DNA of 26,868 nucleotides from a virus: IMG/VR virus record IMGVR_UViG_3300030380_004403, positions 1-26,868 of that record; one strand, written 5' to 3'. Shown piece after piece: positions 1-7,706 of this stretch. Each line of letters begins with the position of its first letter. The first letter of the stretch is position 1. Made by a program: the position numbers and the translations under genes. The notes under the pieces were generated by a model that saw nothing but the letters and a program-made list of their open reading frames with translations, had not been told where the DNA came from and did no database searches.

Positions 1-2
1 GG

Positions 3-2633
3 CAGCCCCCTACTCTGCCATCAGTTCTGGTGCCGGATCCCCCAAAGGATCCAATACCGCCATTTACACCAACTAGCAATCCTCCTCCACCTTCCTCCAT
101 AATTCCGCCAGATACACCTTTTGTGCAATTCCCAACCTCTCGTACAACTTTTCAATGCACTGAGGTAAGGTTTGTTTGTCCTGAAGATTTAGAGGCAGCT
201 TCTCAGGGAAATCCTGTTAGGACAATAGAAGTATTTAGAAGTTGTGGTGAGTGTACACCGGAGACAGTCCCAGGAATTGTGCCTGGGGCAAGTGCGTTGG
301 ACTCTGCATCAAACGGGCAATTGGCGGGGTATATTGTCGTTGTGGGTCAATGTGTGTATACAACTTTAGAAGAATGCGAAAATAATTGTAATCCGTATAC
401 CTATGTAGGAGATGACTGCTCGATTGTGACACCGGGGGGTACTGGTGGCACTGGTGGTCCTGGTGGTACTGGTGGCCCTACTACTGGAGGATCTCCCGGC
501 CCTACCACTGGAGGATCTCCCGGCCCTACCGCTGGAGTTCCTACCGGTCCCACTACTGGTGGTCCTGCTACTGGAGGTCCTGGCGGTCCCACTACTGGAG
601 GTCCTGCCGGTCCCACTACTGGAGGTCCTGCCGGTCCTACGGGTGAGCCCCCGGCAGACCCAGCAGGCTTTGGACGCTCAGTATTTACTATAGATCCAAC
701 AAACAGCATTGCAAACTCTGTAGAGTCTTCTGTTCAAATGGCTAATAGAAATTTAACATCTACAAATGGATCTACCATATCAGTCAATAATAGTGTTGTT
801 CCCAACGAACCAATTCAATCTGTTCCTGGAAGATTCTCGCCTAGCTTATACGATCCCAAATTAAACTTTTTTAATATTGAACAACCTGCGACCTCTCAAA
901 TAGTATCAAATAATTTAAATACTAACATATTTAAAAATCAATGCAATGCAGGAGTTGCGGAGTTGTTGAGATTTAAAAACGAGAACAATAAAATATGGGA
1001 TGAGACATTACTAACTAACCTAACTGATCAGGGTATTTTAATTAGTTTAAATACAAAATTAGCAGAGGCTCTTGGAAATATCAGATCAGTCACGGGCAAG
1101 GTTATTGGATTAGATGTCTTTACAAGAGTAATAAGAAAACATCTTTTGGAGGGCACTATCGATGAGTTTAACCCAAGCTATTATATAAGTGTTTACGAGT
1201 CTCAAAAAACTAAAAAGTTCTTTGATATCGAACCCTCAGACAGCAAAGAATTCAATGAAAAATTCACTTTAAACTTTGCAAAAAATCAAGAGTTTAGATT
1301 AGGGCAGAGAAACAAGAATGAATTCAGAGACACTCAACTTAATAGATTTAGATTTTTAAATGAAGACCTCAATATCAAGGTTAGTGTTAAAGGGGTGGAT
1401 GGGTTCGAGAAATTATTAGAAGTTCCTAATGAAGGAATACCGCTAACACCGTGTAGCACAATTAGTGCTTCTACACCTCCCAGCATAGGTCTTACGAATA
1501 GGCTTAATTTAGGTGATGGAGGTGGCTACTATATTGACACTGTTAACTTAGCTGATGAGCATGTCCCTTTAAATACGTTGAACGATGTAGACAACTCATA
1601 CTACTCACCAGCACTAATAAAGAATAACAGTTTAAATCTATTGGGGTTATCCGAGAGCATAGTCATAACTGCATCATCAACATCGAATGCTAATGAGTTT
1701 GTTAAAAACGATTCAGGGCCGAACAGCTTAACCCCTCTTTATTTTGGACTTAACTTAGATTCAGTTAGCGCAGAATTGTCTTCAGAAGATCTTGTTCAAA
1801 ATTACACTGCTAAATACTCTAGAATATCTGATGACTCTATGATTCAAAAGCATTTAAATAATAATGCTCTTAGTGTCCCTGAGTTAAGGATTGATTATAG
1901 AGATCCTTTGTATAGGTATATTTTAGATACATCTTCGTTCGACACCAAGATGCTTGATGTAAGTCTAAAAAACTTTCAAGACACTCCTGACCGTTTAGCC
2001 AACTTAAATCTACCTAAAAATATACCTTTTGGTTTTGTGGTGGTGCCATGCGCGGGCTCCAACTTTAACCCATTTAATGGTTTTTCTAAAGTGGTTAGTT
2101 TTGAAGATATTGTAGTTAGGGAGTTATCATTTGGTGCGGCACCATCCCCTGGATTGCAGACCGACAATCCTATTCCTTATGAGACATACAATATTTTTAA
2201 TGATGATGGCACCGAACGTATAGGTCATGCTGAACGAGGGAGCATTCAAAATTTTGGATATCGTTTTGATCCTCAGAATTTCTCATCTAGGTTTTTCAAA
2301 AACGGTGAGATATCCAGCAACCAAACCACTGTAAGTTCTCACGGCCTCTCGTATTTAACTAAAGATATTTTAGATTTCATAGCTGACGAATATCAGCCTT
2401 CTGAGATCCTGTGGTTTGACGTTTACAGTAGAATGCCATTTTCTAGAATTGGAGAGCTAATGTATGATAGTTATGATACTTACATTAAAGCTCTGGTAAA
2501 CGGGGACAGAAGCAATATCAAGATAAAAAATGCTCAAAAAAGTATTTCAAATAAGCCTGTCGCTCTTCAAGAAGATGATAAAACTATTGTAAAAGAGAGC
2601 GATAGAAAAGAATTTAGGCCCATACTAAGATAA
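3..2633 (+). CDS. Large virion structural protein with Cys-rich head and collagen-like linker (5' partial)
   Basis: The reading frame is open to the window edge and already Pro-rich before the GTG at 30, so the true start is probably upstream and this is a 5'-truncated gene. The visible part has a Pro-rich segment, a Cys-rich stretch (bases about 160-425, some nine cysteines including CGEC and CENNC), a Gly/Pro/Thr collagen-like linker (434-646), then about 660 residues without a recognised domain. The C-terminal part is Asn/Ser-rich and contains LLEG, which resembles a T4 prohead-protease cleavage motif. I do not recognise the family. Position just before the prohead block, size and the collagen-like linker suggest a virion protein such as a fibre, whisker or head decoration; this is inference. 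Codon use is AT-rich like the neighbouring late genes. The gap after it holds a late-type promoter for the next gene. Confidence 0.75.
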   Translation, partial: QPPTLPSVLVPDPPKDPIPPFTPTSNPPPPSSIIPPDTPFVQFPTSRTTFQCTEVRFVCPEDLEAASQGNPVRTIEVFRSCGECTPETVPGIVPGASALDSASNGQLAGYIVVVGQCVYTTLEECENNCNPYTYVGDDCSIVTPGGTGGTGGPGGTGGPTTGGSPGPTTGGSPGPTAGVPTGPTTGGPATGGPGGPTTGGPAGPTTGGPAGPTGEPPADPAGFGRSVFTIDPTNSIANSVESSVQMANRNLTSTNGSTISVNNSVVPNEPIQSVPGRFSPSLYDPKLNFFNIEQPATSQIVSNNLNTNIFKNQCNAGVAELLRFKNENNKIWDETLLTNLTDQGILISLNTKLAEALGNIRSVTGKVIGLDVFTRVIRKHLLEGTIDEFNPSYYISVYESQKTKKFFDIEPSDSKEFNEKFTLNFAKNQEFRLGQRNKNEFRDTQLNRFRFLNEDLNIKVSVKGVDGFEKLLEVPNEGIPLTPCSTISASTPPSIGLTNRLNLGDGGGYYIDTVNLADEHVPLNTLNDVDNSYYSPALIKNNSLNLLGLSESIVITASSTSNANEFVKNDSGPNSLTPLYFGLNLDSVSAELSSEDLVQNYTAKYSRISDDSMIQKHLNNNALSVPELRIDYRDPLYRYILDTSSFDTKMLDVSLKNFQDTPDRLANLNLPKNIPFGFVVVPCAGSNFNPFNGFSKVVSFEDIVVRELSFGAAPSPGLQTDNPIPYETYNIFNDDGTERIGHAERGSIQNFGYRFDPQNFSSRFFKNGEISSNQTTVSSHGLSYLTKDILDFIADEYQPSEILWFDVYSRMPFSRIGELMYDSYDTYIKALVNGDRSNIKIKNAQKSISNKPVALQEDDKTIVKESDRKEFRPILR
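434..646 (+). repeat. Collagen-like coding repeat
   Basis: In-frame tandem repeat encoding Gly-Pro-Thr-Thr-Gly-Gly type units. Two perfect 24-base copies lie at 585-608 and 609-632, with degenerate copies upstream, including two copies built around ggatctcccggccctac. Repeats like this encode flexible or triple-helical linkers in phage fibres and can change length by recombination. Confidence 0.85.
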
Positions 2634-2657
2634 TTTTATTACTTTTAAATATCTAAA

Positions 2658-2664
2658 GTAAATA
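2658..2664 (+). promoter_or_regulatory. Late-type promoter box GTAAATA
   Basis: GTAAATA lies in the gap before the prohead block, 25 bases before the ATG at 2690. It resembles the T4 late promoter core TATAAATA. A start about six bases downstream would leave a leader containing the ribosome site caggag (2675-2680). The same box recurs in five other late-gene gaps of this window. Confidence 0.5.
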
Positions 2665-2689
2665 CATATAGATACAGGAGTATACTACT

Positions 2690-3073
2690 ATGCGTTACAT
2701 TGATGTAAATGAAGATTTCGTCGGCAAAATCCTTGCCGCTAACCAACTGGCTACCGCTGATGGCTTAAACGAGTCTCAAGAGGTGGAGGTTGTTGAAGAA
2801 GCGTGCGGTGAAGAGCATGTCTGTCCTCTCTGCGAGTCAGAGTTAGACGCCCCGATCTCGGAAGAGGCAATGCAAGAGTGCGTTGACTTCATTCTCGGCA
2901 CCATCAACGAGGCCCTTGAAATGGACGGTGAGTTCCTTGAGGAAGCTGAAGAGGAAGATGATGACGAAGAGGAAGATGAAGATGAGAAGGAAGAAAAGGA
3001 TGACGACGATGACAAAGCCAAAAAAGGCAAAGTCCCGCCGCAACTTAAAAAGCACATGAAAGACAAGAAGTGA
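2690..3073 (+). CDS. Acidic prohead core-like protein (possible gp67 analogue)
   Basis: A 127-residue protein. The N-terminal half contains a Cys-rich CPLCESELD segment (a third Cys lies seven residues before it and a fourth 16 residues after it). The C-terminal third is an almost pure Glu/Asp run followed by a short Lys-rich end. T4 gp67, a small prohead core protein encoded just before the protease gp21, has the same kind of acidic tail, and this gene sits in the equivalent place two genes before gp21. I infer a core or scaffold role from charge pattern and position, not from clear sequence similarity. The start is supported by caggag nine bases upstream and a late-type box in the gap. The next gene starts nine bases after the stop, so they are probably co-transcribed. 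Confidence 0.6.
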   Translation: MRYIDVNEDFVGKILAANQLATADGLNESQEVEVVEEACGEEHVCPLCESELDAPISEEAMQECVDFILGTINEALEMDGEFLEEAEEEDDDEEEDEDEKEEKDDDDDKAKKGKVPPQLKKHMKDKK

Positions 3074-3082
3074 GGCTAAAAG

Positions 3083-3478
3083 ATGAGTGCTAGCACTAAA
3101 AATCTTTTAGCTCTTACGGAAGGTATTTTAGCTCAGACGGCTCCCGTGAAGGAGATCGTCACTAATTCTGATCCGATCATTGACGACGGCTTAAAAGCCG
3201 TTGTTGTGCCTGATTCGTATGTCAATAAAGTTTTAGGTTTCTCAGAGGCTCTAAATGAAGCCTCTGACCCTGCTCGTAAACAGCAGTTAATTGAAGAAGC
3301 TAACTCTATTGATGAAGCTCAACTTCTAAAAGAGAAAGTCGAAAGTCTTGTTGAAAGACTTAAAAGTCTAATCATAGAAGCTAAAGAGGTGGTTAATGAG
3401 ATGGTTACGACTGGCATGATTGGTGCTGGTCCAATGAAGAAGAAGAAAAAGAAGCATGGACTTATTAGGCGTAATTAG
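3083..3478 (+). CDS. Small prohead core-like protein, helical, Lys-rich tail
   Basis: A 131-residue, mostly helical protein with heptad-like residues around 75-110, a Gly/Met-rich stretch, and a Lys-rich tail. An LTE-G site near residue 12 fits the T4 prohead-protease consensus (Leu/Ile-x-Glu followed by Ala/Gly). Position between the acidic protein and gp21 matches T4 gene 68, another core protein, but sequence identity cannot be claimed. A tgagg ribosome site lies about eight bases before the ATG. Its 3' end overlaps the next gene by 23 bases. Function is inferred from context only. Confidence 0.6.
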   Translation: MSASTKNLLALTEGILAQTAPVKEIVTNSDPIIDDGLKAVVVPDSYVNKVLGFSEALNEASDPARKQQLIEEANSIDEAQLLKEKVESLVERLKSLIIEAKEVVNEMVTTGMIGAGPMKKKKKKHGLIRRN

Positions 3479-3854
3479 GGAAACAAGAGCCACTAAAGCT
3501 CAAGGTTCCGCTGAGGGTAGATCCAAAATGCGAAAGGGGGGAGCTAAAACCAAAGCCTCCAAGTCTCGCGTTAAGGTATATGACTCTATTACAAACGCAC
3601 TAAGAAAAGGATATGTTGGTCAGATATTTTCCACCAAAAATTCAAATCGTCTGTATGTCATAACAAAGCGTAAGTGGGGCACAGATAATGAGCAAGCGGT
3701 CGGTGGACGAGTTGCTAAAGGTTTTTCTCCTGGATCTATCCCTTCCAAATTTGCAGATGTTAAAAAGTATGCCGTTAGAACATTAGTGCGGCATGGTAAG
3801 CAAAGGTCAGATAAATTTAGAGGCAAGAAATACTGGTCTCGTAAACAAAAATAG
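3456..3854 (+). CDS. Small basic protein of the prohead block, unknown
   Basis: A 132-residue strongly basic protein, with a Lys/Arg-rich N-terminal 40 residues and a Lys/Arg-rich C-terminus. The centre looks folded (KVYDSITNALRKGYVG, then a run of beta-like residues). I do not recognise a family. The ATG at 3456 overlaps the previous gene by 23 bases. An internal ATG at 3528 with gaggg upstream is an alternative start and would remove 24 residues. High charge and position between core genes and gp21 suggest a DNA-contacting internal head protein, which is inference. Confidence 0.55.
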   Translation: MDLLGVIRETRATKAQGSAEGRSKMRKGGAKTKASKSRVKVYDSITNALRKGYVGQIFSTKNSNRLYVITKRKWGTDNEQAVGGRVAKGFSPGSIPSKFADVKKYAVRTLVRHGKQRSDKFRGKKYWSRKQK

Positions 3855-3862
3855 GATTTATT

Positions 3863-5347
3863 ATGTTACTCGTAGAGTGCAATGTTTTAGAGAAAGTAGA
3901 AGTCATTAATGAAGGCACGGAGGGTAATACCCGACTTCGCCTTCGTGGTAAATTCCAGCAGTGCGATGAGCAGAACAACAATGGCAGAATCTACCCGCGA
4001 GCTATCCTTGAGTCGCAGGTAAAAGCGATTCAAGAGAAGATCGGTGACCGCTCTCTGGTCGGTGCTCTTGATCACCCCTCTAACGATGCTATCCATCTTT
4101 CGCAAGCCTCTCACCTTATCACTGGTTTGAGCATTGCTAAAGATGGATCGGTAATGGGTGAATGCGAGATTCTTTCAACTCCTAACGGAAAGATTGTTGA
4201 GGCTCTCATCAATGACGGTGTGAAGATCGGCATCTCTAGCCGTGGTGTAGGTAGCGTTACGGAGGGTATTAAAGGTAAGATTGTCAACGAGGACTTTAAG
4301 CTAATCACATTTGACCTTGTATCGGATCCCTCCACCAGAGGTGCGTTCCCTGAGCTTACAGAATCCATTCGTGAGAATAGTCAGCGTGCTCAAAAGATTG
4401 TTACTAAGCATAAGCAAGATCGTGTCTTGCTTACCATGCTTGAAAACAAGATTAGCGAAGCTCTTAAGGGTAAACAAAAGAAGCTCGATAAGAATAAGAA
4501 TAACAAGATTGATGCTGAAGACTTTAAAATGCTTAGAGGTGAGGACGACAGCATGGACGAGAAATCTTTCCCTGATTTAAGTGGTGATGGTAAGGTCACC
4601 ATGAAAGATGTTCTCATGGGTCGTGGAGTTATTAAGAAAGGTAAGAAGAAAAAATCTATGGGTGAGAACGAAGAAGACATGACACCCGATCAGAAAAAGA
4701 CATACAAGAGAGGTAAGAATCCTACGGAAGATCCGAAGGACTACTTAAAAGCCAGGGCCGAATACGAAAAGAAAAATCCTGGTAAGTCAGCACGTATGCC
4801 GCGTGAAGATAGCTCAATAGACATTAGAGCCATTGTTTTAGAGGCTTTCAAAGATGTTTGTTGGGGTGACCGTTACGATGAAATGGGAGAGGTGAAAAGA
4901 AGAAACAGGCAAGCGCAGAGAGATCGACACAGAAGAATGTTTGGATCAGTAGCACAGGGTAGACGAGCCGCACAAAGAGCACAAGGAGAACCTCAATCAA
5001 ATGTTCCACCAACTCAAGCTCAACTCAAGCGTAAGCTTAAAGCGAAGCATGGCTCTAATAAAACCTCATTTGCAAAGAATATTACAGCAAAGCAAGCTGG
5101 CGAGCGTCGTGAAGATAGTTCAATTGACATCAGAGCGACTGTCATAGAGGGATTCAAAAAGGCTTGCTGGGGTGACAAATATCACGAAGCGTATCGCCCT
5201 GGTGAGGGAGAGCGAGTTCGCAAGGAAGTTGAAGATCAAGGTAAAGTTGAGCGCCCTGAAGCAAGAAAAGCCAGATTGGCCCGTGAAGAAAAGGCGGCGC
5301 AAGAAAAATACCGGCAGGAGCACGCTGCCCAATTTAAAAAGAACTAA
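3863..5347 (+). CDS. 21: Prohead core protein protease (gp21-like) with EF-hand pair and duplicated C-terminal motif
   Basis: T4 gp21-type serine protease that matures the prohead by cutting scaffold and capsid proteins. Residues 1-170 carry the family signature: NGRIYPRAIL, the catalytic-type His in ALDHPSN (His71), and the catalytic-type Ser in IGISSRGVG (Ser125/126). T4 gp21 is about 212 residues, while this one is 494. The extension holds two 12-residue calcium-loop-like sequences (residues 209-220 and 238-249), then two copies of a 27-residue motif (314-340 and 416-442) in a basic, low-complexity background. Each copy contains VLEA or VIEG, close to the protease's own expected cleavage consensus. 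The extension may be a fused scaffold or delivery segment that is removed during maturation; this is inference. The protease call is firm. It lies nine bases after the previous gene and is followed by three genes not found between 21 and 22 in T4. Confidence 0.9.
   Translation: MLLVECNVLEKVEVINEGTEGNTRLRLRGKFQQCDEQNNNGRIYPRAILESQVKAIQEKIGDRSLVGALDHPSNDAIHLSQASHLITGLSIAKDGSVMGECEILSTPNGKIVEALINDGVKIGISSRGVGSVTEGIKGKIVNEDFKLITFDLVSDPSTRGAFPELTESIRENSQRAQKIVTKHKQDRVLLTMLENKISEALKGKQKKLDKNKNNKIDAEDFKMLRGEDDSMDEKSFPDLSGDGKVTMKDVLMGRGVIKKGKKKKSMGENEEDMTPDQKKTYKRGKNPTEDPKDYLKARAEYEKKNPGKSARMPREDSSIDIRAIVLEAFKDVCWGDRYDEMGEVKRRNRQAQRDRHRRMFGSVAQGRRAAQRAQGEPQSNVPPTQAQLKRKLKAKHGSNKTSFAKNITAKQAGERREDSSIDIRATVIEGFKKACWGDKYHEAYRPGEGERVRKEVEDQGKVERPEARKARLAREEKAAQEKYRQEHAAQFKKN
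4487..4609 (+). other. Pair of EF-hand/dockerin-like calcium loops in gp21 extension
   Basis: The first loop (4487-4522) reads DKNKNNKIDAED, with Asp/Asn at positions 1, 3 and 5, Ile at 8 and an acidic residue at 12. The second (4574-4609) reads DLSGDGKVTMKD, with D-x-S-x-D-G, Val at 8 and Asp at 12. Both fit the 12-residue EF-hand pattern, and the pairing resembles dockerin or EF-hand tandem loops. Actual calcium binding is not shown. Confidence 0.65.
4802..4882 (+). repeat. Copy 1 of duplicated 27-residue motif in gp21 extension
   Basis: Residues 314-340 of the protease: REDSSIDIRA, then IVLEAFK and CWGDRYDE. The second copy lies at 5108-5188. The copies share about two thirds of residues, and DNA identity is partial, so the duplication is not recent. 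Confidence 0.8.
5108..5188 (+). repeat. Copy 2 of duplicated 27-residue motif in gp21 extension
   Basis: Residues 416-442: REDSSIDIRA, then TVIEGFK and CWGDKYHE, matching copy 1 at 4802-4882. The Glu followed by Ala or Gly in each copy is close to the T4 prohead-protease cut site consensus. Confidence 0.8.
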
Positions 5348-5367
5348 CTAAACCCAAGGAATGAACC

Positions 5368-5853
5368 ATGCCCAAACATGAAGACTATGAAGATTACAAC
5401 AACGCAAAGCAGACATTTATTGTGAAAGACGAAAAAGCAGCATTGAAAATGAAACGCGAGGAGGCTAGAGCCGCCCGTGAAAAATACAAAGCTGTCGTCG
5501 CTCGCGAGAGAGAGGAGAAGGCTGCTGAACGTGCAATTAAAAGAGATCAGATTCAGCTTGAATTAACTAAGTTGAAACTGTCTCAGAGTGCTAGTGAGAA
5601 AGCTCGTACTAACATTGCACTCACAACGCCTGCTCTTCTTGTTTTATTAATTGGTGGCTTTATTGCAATGCTTGGATTTGGTGCATTACCAAGTGATCAA
5701 GTATCAGTTGCGTCAGCGTTGTTAACTCTGGTTGCAACAGCCCTAATGCAAAATTTACGTTCTATCGTGTCCGAAGGTGCTGCTGATGCATCTGATGCCA
5801 ATGGTAATGGTAATGGTCCTGATGATAAGAAACCTAAGGAACCTAAGAAATGA
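5368..5853 (+). CDS. Coiled-coil protein with two membrane segments, in the prohead block
   Basis: A 161-residue protein. Residues about 20-75 form a highly charged Ala/Glu/Lys/Arg coiled coil. Two hydrophobic segments follow (about 84-106, with LLVLLIGGFIAMLGFG, and about 112-130), then a soluble Asn/Gly/Asp/Lys tail. The two-helix hairpin with charged ends resembles some holins, but the long coiled coil and its place between gp21 and gp22 suggest another idea: a membrane anchor for prohead assembly, which in T4 begins on the inner membrane. Neither is proven. An aagga ribosome site lies close upstream of the ATG, and the stop overlaps the next start (ATGA). Confidence 0.7.
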   Translation: MPKHEDYEDYNNAKQTFIVKDEKAALKMKREEARAAREKYKAVVAREREEKAAERAIKRDQIQLELTKLKLSQSASEKARTNIALTTPALLVLLIGGFIAMLGFGALPSDQVSVASALLTLVATALMQNLRSIVSEGAADASDANGNGNGPDDKKPKEPKK

Positions 5854-6410
5854 CCGACAAGTCTAAAGTTTTAGATAAAATTGCAAAGGAGTTGGACAAG
5901 GCTGTCGAACTCCATGCCAGTCAAGCTAAAAGGCTTAGAGCATTATTGAATAAAAAAAGCGAGGCCAATGAGTCTCTTATCTACGAAGACTTACGCAAGT
6001 GGGTTGCTCAAAGATGGGTTGACATCGGCGCTCCTAAGAAGGGTGGAGGCTTCAAACCTTGCGGTCGTCAAAAGGGCGAGAAGCGTAAAGGCTATCCAAA
6101 GTGCGTACCTGCTTCAAAAGCGGCTAGCATGAGTAAGGGTCAAAGAAGATCTGCTGTTAAGCGTAAAAGAGCAGCAGGTAATCCAGGAGGCAAACCAACC
6201 ATGGTTTCTACATTTAAGAATAAGAGTTCTAAAAAAGAGTCGGTTCAACGCTTTGGTGCGATTATTGAAAAGACTCTTTGCGCTAGAGGTAAAGCGGCTG
6301 CGAAGAGCAAGTTCGCTGTTTACCCATCAGCATATGCTAACATGTATGCATCTGCTGTTTGCAGTGGTAAGGTGACACCCGGTGGTAAAAAGAAAGGTAA
6401 GAAGAAATGA
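5850..6410 (+). CDS. Basic Cys-containing capsid-block protein (DUF5872-like)
   Basis: A 186-residue basic protein. After a helical N-terminus it has a W-rich segment (LRKWVAQRWVDIG), then KPCGRQKGEKRKGYPKCVP, followed by a Lys/Arg/Ser-rich stretch with NPGGKPT. The C-terminal part contains KFAVYPSAYANMYASAVCSGK. I know these motif combinations from small proteins of large marine phages and giant viruses, in a group that I believe corresponds to DUF5872; no function is established. Paired cysteines could bind metal. The start overlaps the upstream stop by four bases (ATGA) and the stop overlaps the next start in the same way, so the three inserted genes are translationally linked. Confidence 0.75.
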   Translation: MTDKSKVLDKIAKELDKAVELHASQAKRLRALLNKKSEANESLIYEDLRKWVAQRWVDIGAPKKGGGFKPCGRQKGEKRKGYPKCVPASKAASMSKGQRRSAVKRKRAAGNPGGKPTMVSTFKNKSSKKESVQRFGAIIEKTLCARGKAAAKSKFAVYPSAYANMYASAVCSGKVTPGGKKKGKKK

Positions 6411-6991
6411 GTGAAAGTTCAGCACGAGGTGGAGATTATTCCGCACAGTTTGGGGGCGCGGGGCGCGACACTCGGGGAGGTCGAGGTACAAAGCCACGTA
6501 CAACTGTATCTAATGACGACAGGGCGAGAATGGCTGGGGCCATGATTAGGGATACCGCTAGAGCTACAGGTAAAAAAGGGTTTGCAAAGTTTCTAACAGG
6601 TATGCTTCGCGGTAAACTTCCCAAGCCTGAGAAGCCAGCCGCGCCTAAGAGGCCAGCCGCGCCTAAGAAGTCAGCCACGCCTGCGAGGTCAGACGATTCC
6701 AATCAAATTCTCGGTGTCGCCATTCTTGAAGCTTACAAAAACTTTATCAGAAGAGATGAGGCCATGAAGGCCAAGATAGTTAATCCCGGAACTAAAACGG
6801 GGGCAGGTGAACGTAGGGAACCTGTGAAAGTCGGCGTAGACAAAGTCTTCAGGCGACCGACAAAAGCAGCTAAAAAACTCGACGCTAGGCTCGCCAAGCA
6901 TTTCCCCGAAGACAGCCGTGAGATGAAACAAGCAAGGATAAATCTTGGCCTTGTTAAGGGTAGGAGCCCAAAAGGCGGAATGCAAGGATAA
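6407..6991 (+). CDS. Basic Ala/Pro/Lys-rich protein, probable internal head protein
   Basis: A 194-residue protein with a Gly/Arg-rich N-terminus (residues 8-30), a Pro-Ala-Ala-Pro-Lys repeat around 73-93 and a basic C-terminus. Residues 96-115 (SDDSNQILGVAILEAYKNF) resemble the duplicated motif of the gp21 extension, and ILE108-A109 fits the T4 prohead-protease consensus. That makes a processed internal or core protein plausible. No known family is recognised. The start overlaps the upstream stop (ATGA). It is followed by an AT-rich gap of 59 bases with a late-type promoter box for gp22. Confidence 0.65.
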   Translation: MSESSARGGDYSAQFGGAGRDTRGGRGTKPRTTVSNDDRARMAGAMIRDTARATGKKGFAKFLTGMLRGKLPKPEKPAAPKRPAAPKKSATPARSDDSNQILGVAILEAYKNFIRRDEAMKAKIVNPGTKTGAGERREPVKVGVDKVFRRPTKAAKKLDARLAKHFPEDSREMKQARINLGLVKGRSPKGGMQG

Positions 6992-7025
6992 ATAAAATAA
7001 TTATTATTAAAATAATTCAAATACC

Positions 7026-7032
7026 CTAAATA
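7026..7032 (+). promoter_or_regulatory. Late-type promoter box CTAAATA before gp22
   Basis: CTAAATA lies 18 bases before the ATG at 7051. A transcript starting about six bases downstream would include gagg (7041-7044) as ribosome site. This is the strongest fit in the window to the box described for T4-like cyanophages (CTAAATA), as I recall it. Confidence 0.55.
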
Positions 7033-7050
7033 CCTACATAGAGGTTTAAT

Positions 7051-7704
7051 ATGTCGCAACAAAGTAAAATCCTAGATTCGATGGCTGAACATCTTCCTGA
7101 GGGCCTTGATGAAAATGTCCTGGGCAAGATGTCTGAGCTTTGCGCTGACTTTGTCGAGCAGCGCGTCGAAGAAGAAGTTAGTAACCTATCTACGAAGGTT
7201 CAATCTTTTATTCGTGGAAACATTGAAAAATTAAAAGAGCAAGCCCTCAAGGAGCTTGAGCTTGAGAACGAGACTTTCCGTAACGCTCAAATGTTCGAAA
7301 CCGTCCGTTCAATGTTTGCTTTAGAGACTACAAATCAAGATGAGATGAACGGTATGACCGCTCTCGCAACCCTTGGTGAGCAGCAAGAAGAAAAGAATGA
7401 AGCTCTGTTGCGTCAGGTTGATAAGCTTCTCAAGGATAACGTTAACCTTAAACGTCAAGCTAAGGTTGCAAACGATAAGAATCAAAAGTTAGAAGAGGCA
7501 TTGCAAACTGTTCATAATGAAATGGAAAGCTTGCAAGAATCGGCTAACGCTGAGAGGAAACTCTCGGAAACGGCACTCGTCATCAGTGAAGAGAACTTCG
7601 AAGTGAAGGAATCTGATGAAAAGTTGAATGAAAACCACGCTAACCACAGTAATGAGTGGATCAACCAAAGCGTGTTAGAAAAACTCAATAGTTACAGAGG
7701 TTAA
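7051..7704 (+). CDS. 22: Prohead core scaffold protein (gp22-like)
   Basis: A 217-residue, highly charged, almost entirely helical protein, in the size range of T4 gp22 and directly upstream of the major capsid gene as in T4. Long coiled-coil segments cover about residues 35-85 and 110-180. The N-terminus contains LPEG (residues 16-19), which fits the gp21 cleavage consensus. Scaffold proteins of this family fill the prohead and are degraded by gp21 before DNA packaging. The start is supported by gagg seven bases upstream and a late-type box in the gap. The capsid gene follows after two bases of spacing beyond the stop. Confidence 0.85.
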   Translation: MSQQSKILDSMAEHLPEGLDENVLGKMSELCADFVEQRVEEEVSNLSTKVQSFIRGNIEKLKEQALKELELENETFRNAQMFETVRSMFALETTNQDEMNGMTALATLGEQQEEKNEALLRQVDKLLKDNVNLKRQAKVANDKNQKLEEALQTVHNEMESLQESANAERKLSETALVISEENFEVKESDEKLNENHANHSNEWINQSVLEKLNSYRG

Positions 7705-7706
7705 TT

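Noticed and set aside
401-709. Minus-strand Pro/Gly/Val-rich frame over the collagen-like repeat
   Set aside because: The repeat is free of stops in several frames; only the plus-strand frame continues into the long structural gene.
2776-3066. Minus-strand Ser-rich frames opposite the acidic gene
   Set aside because: Poly-Ser and poly-Phe/Ile translations are the mirror of GAA/GAT/GAC runs in the acidic protein.
6999-7017. Inverted repeat AATTATT/AATAATT before gp22
   Set aside because: Seven AT-only pairs with no T tract; too weak for a terminator and expected by chance in AT-rich gaps.
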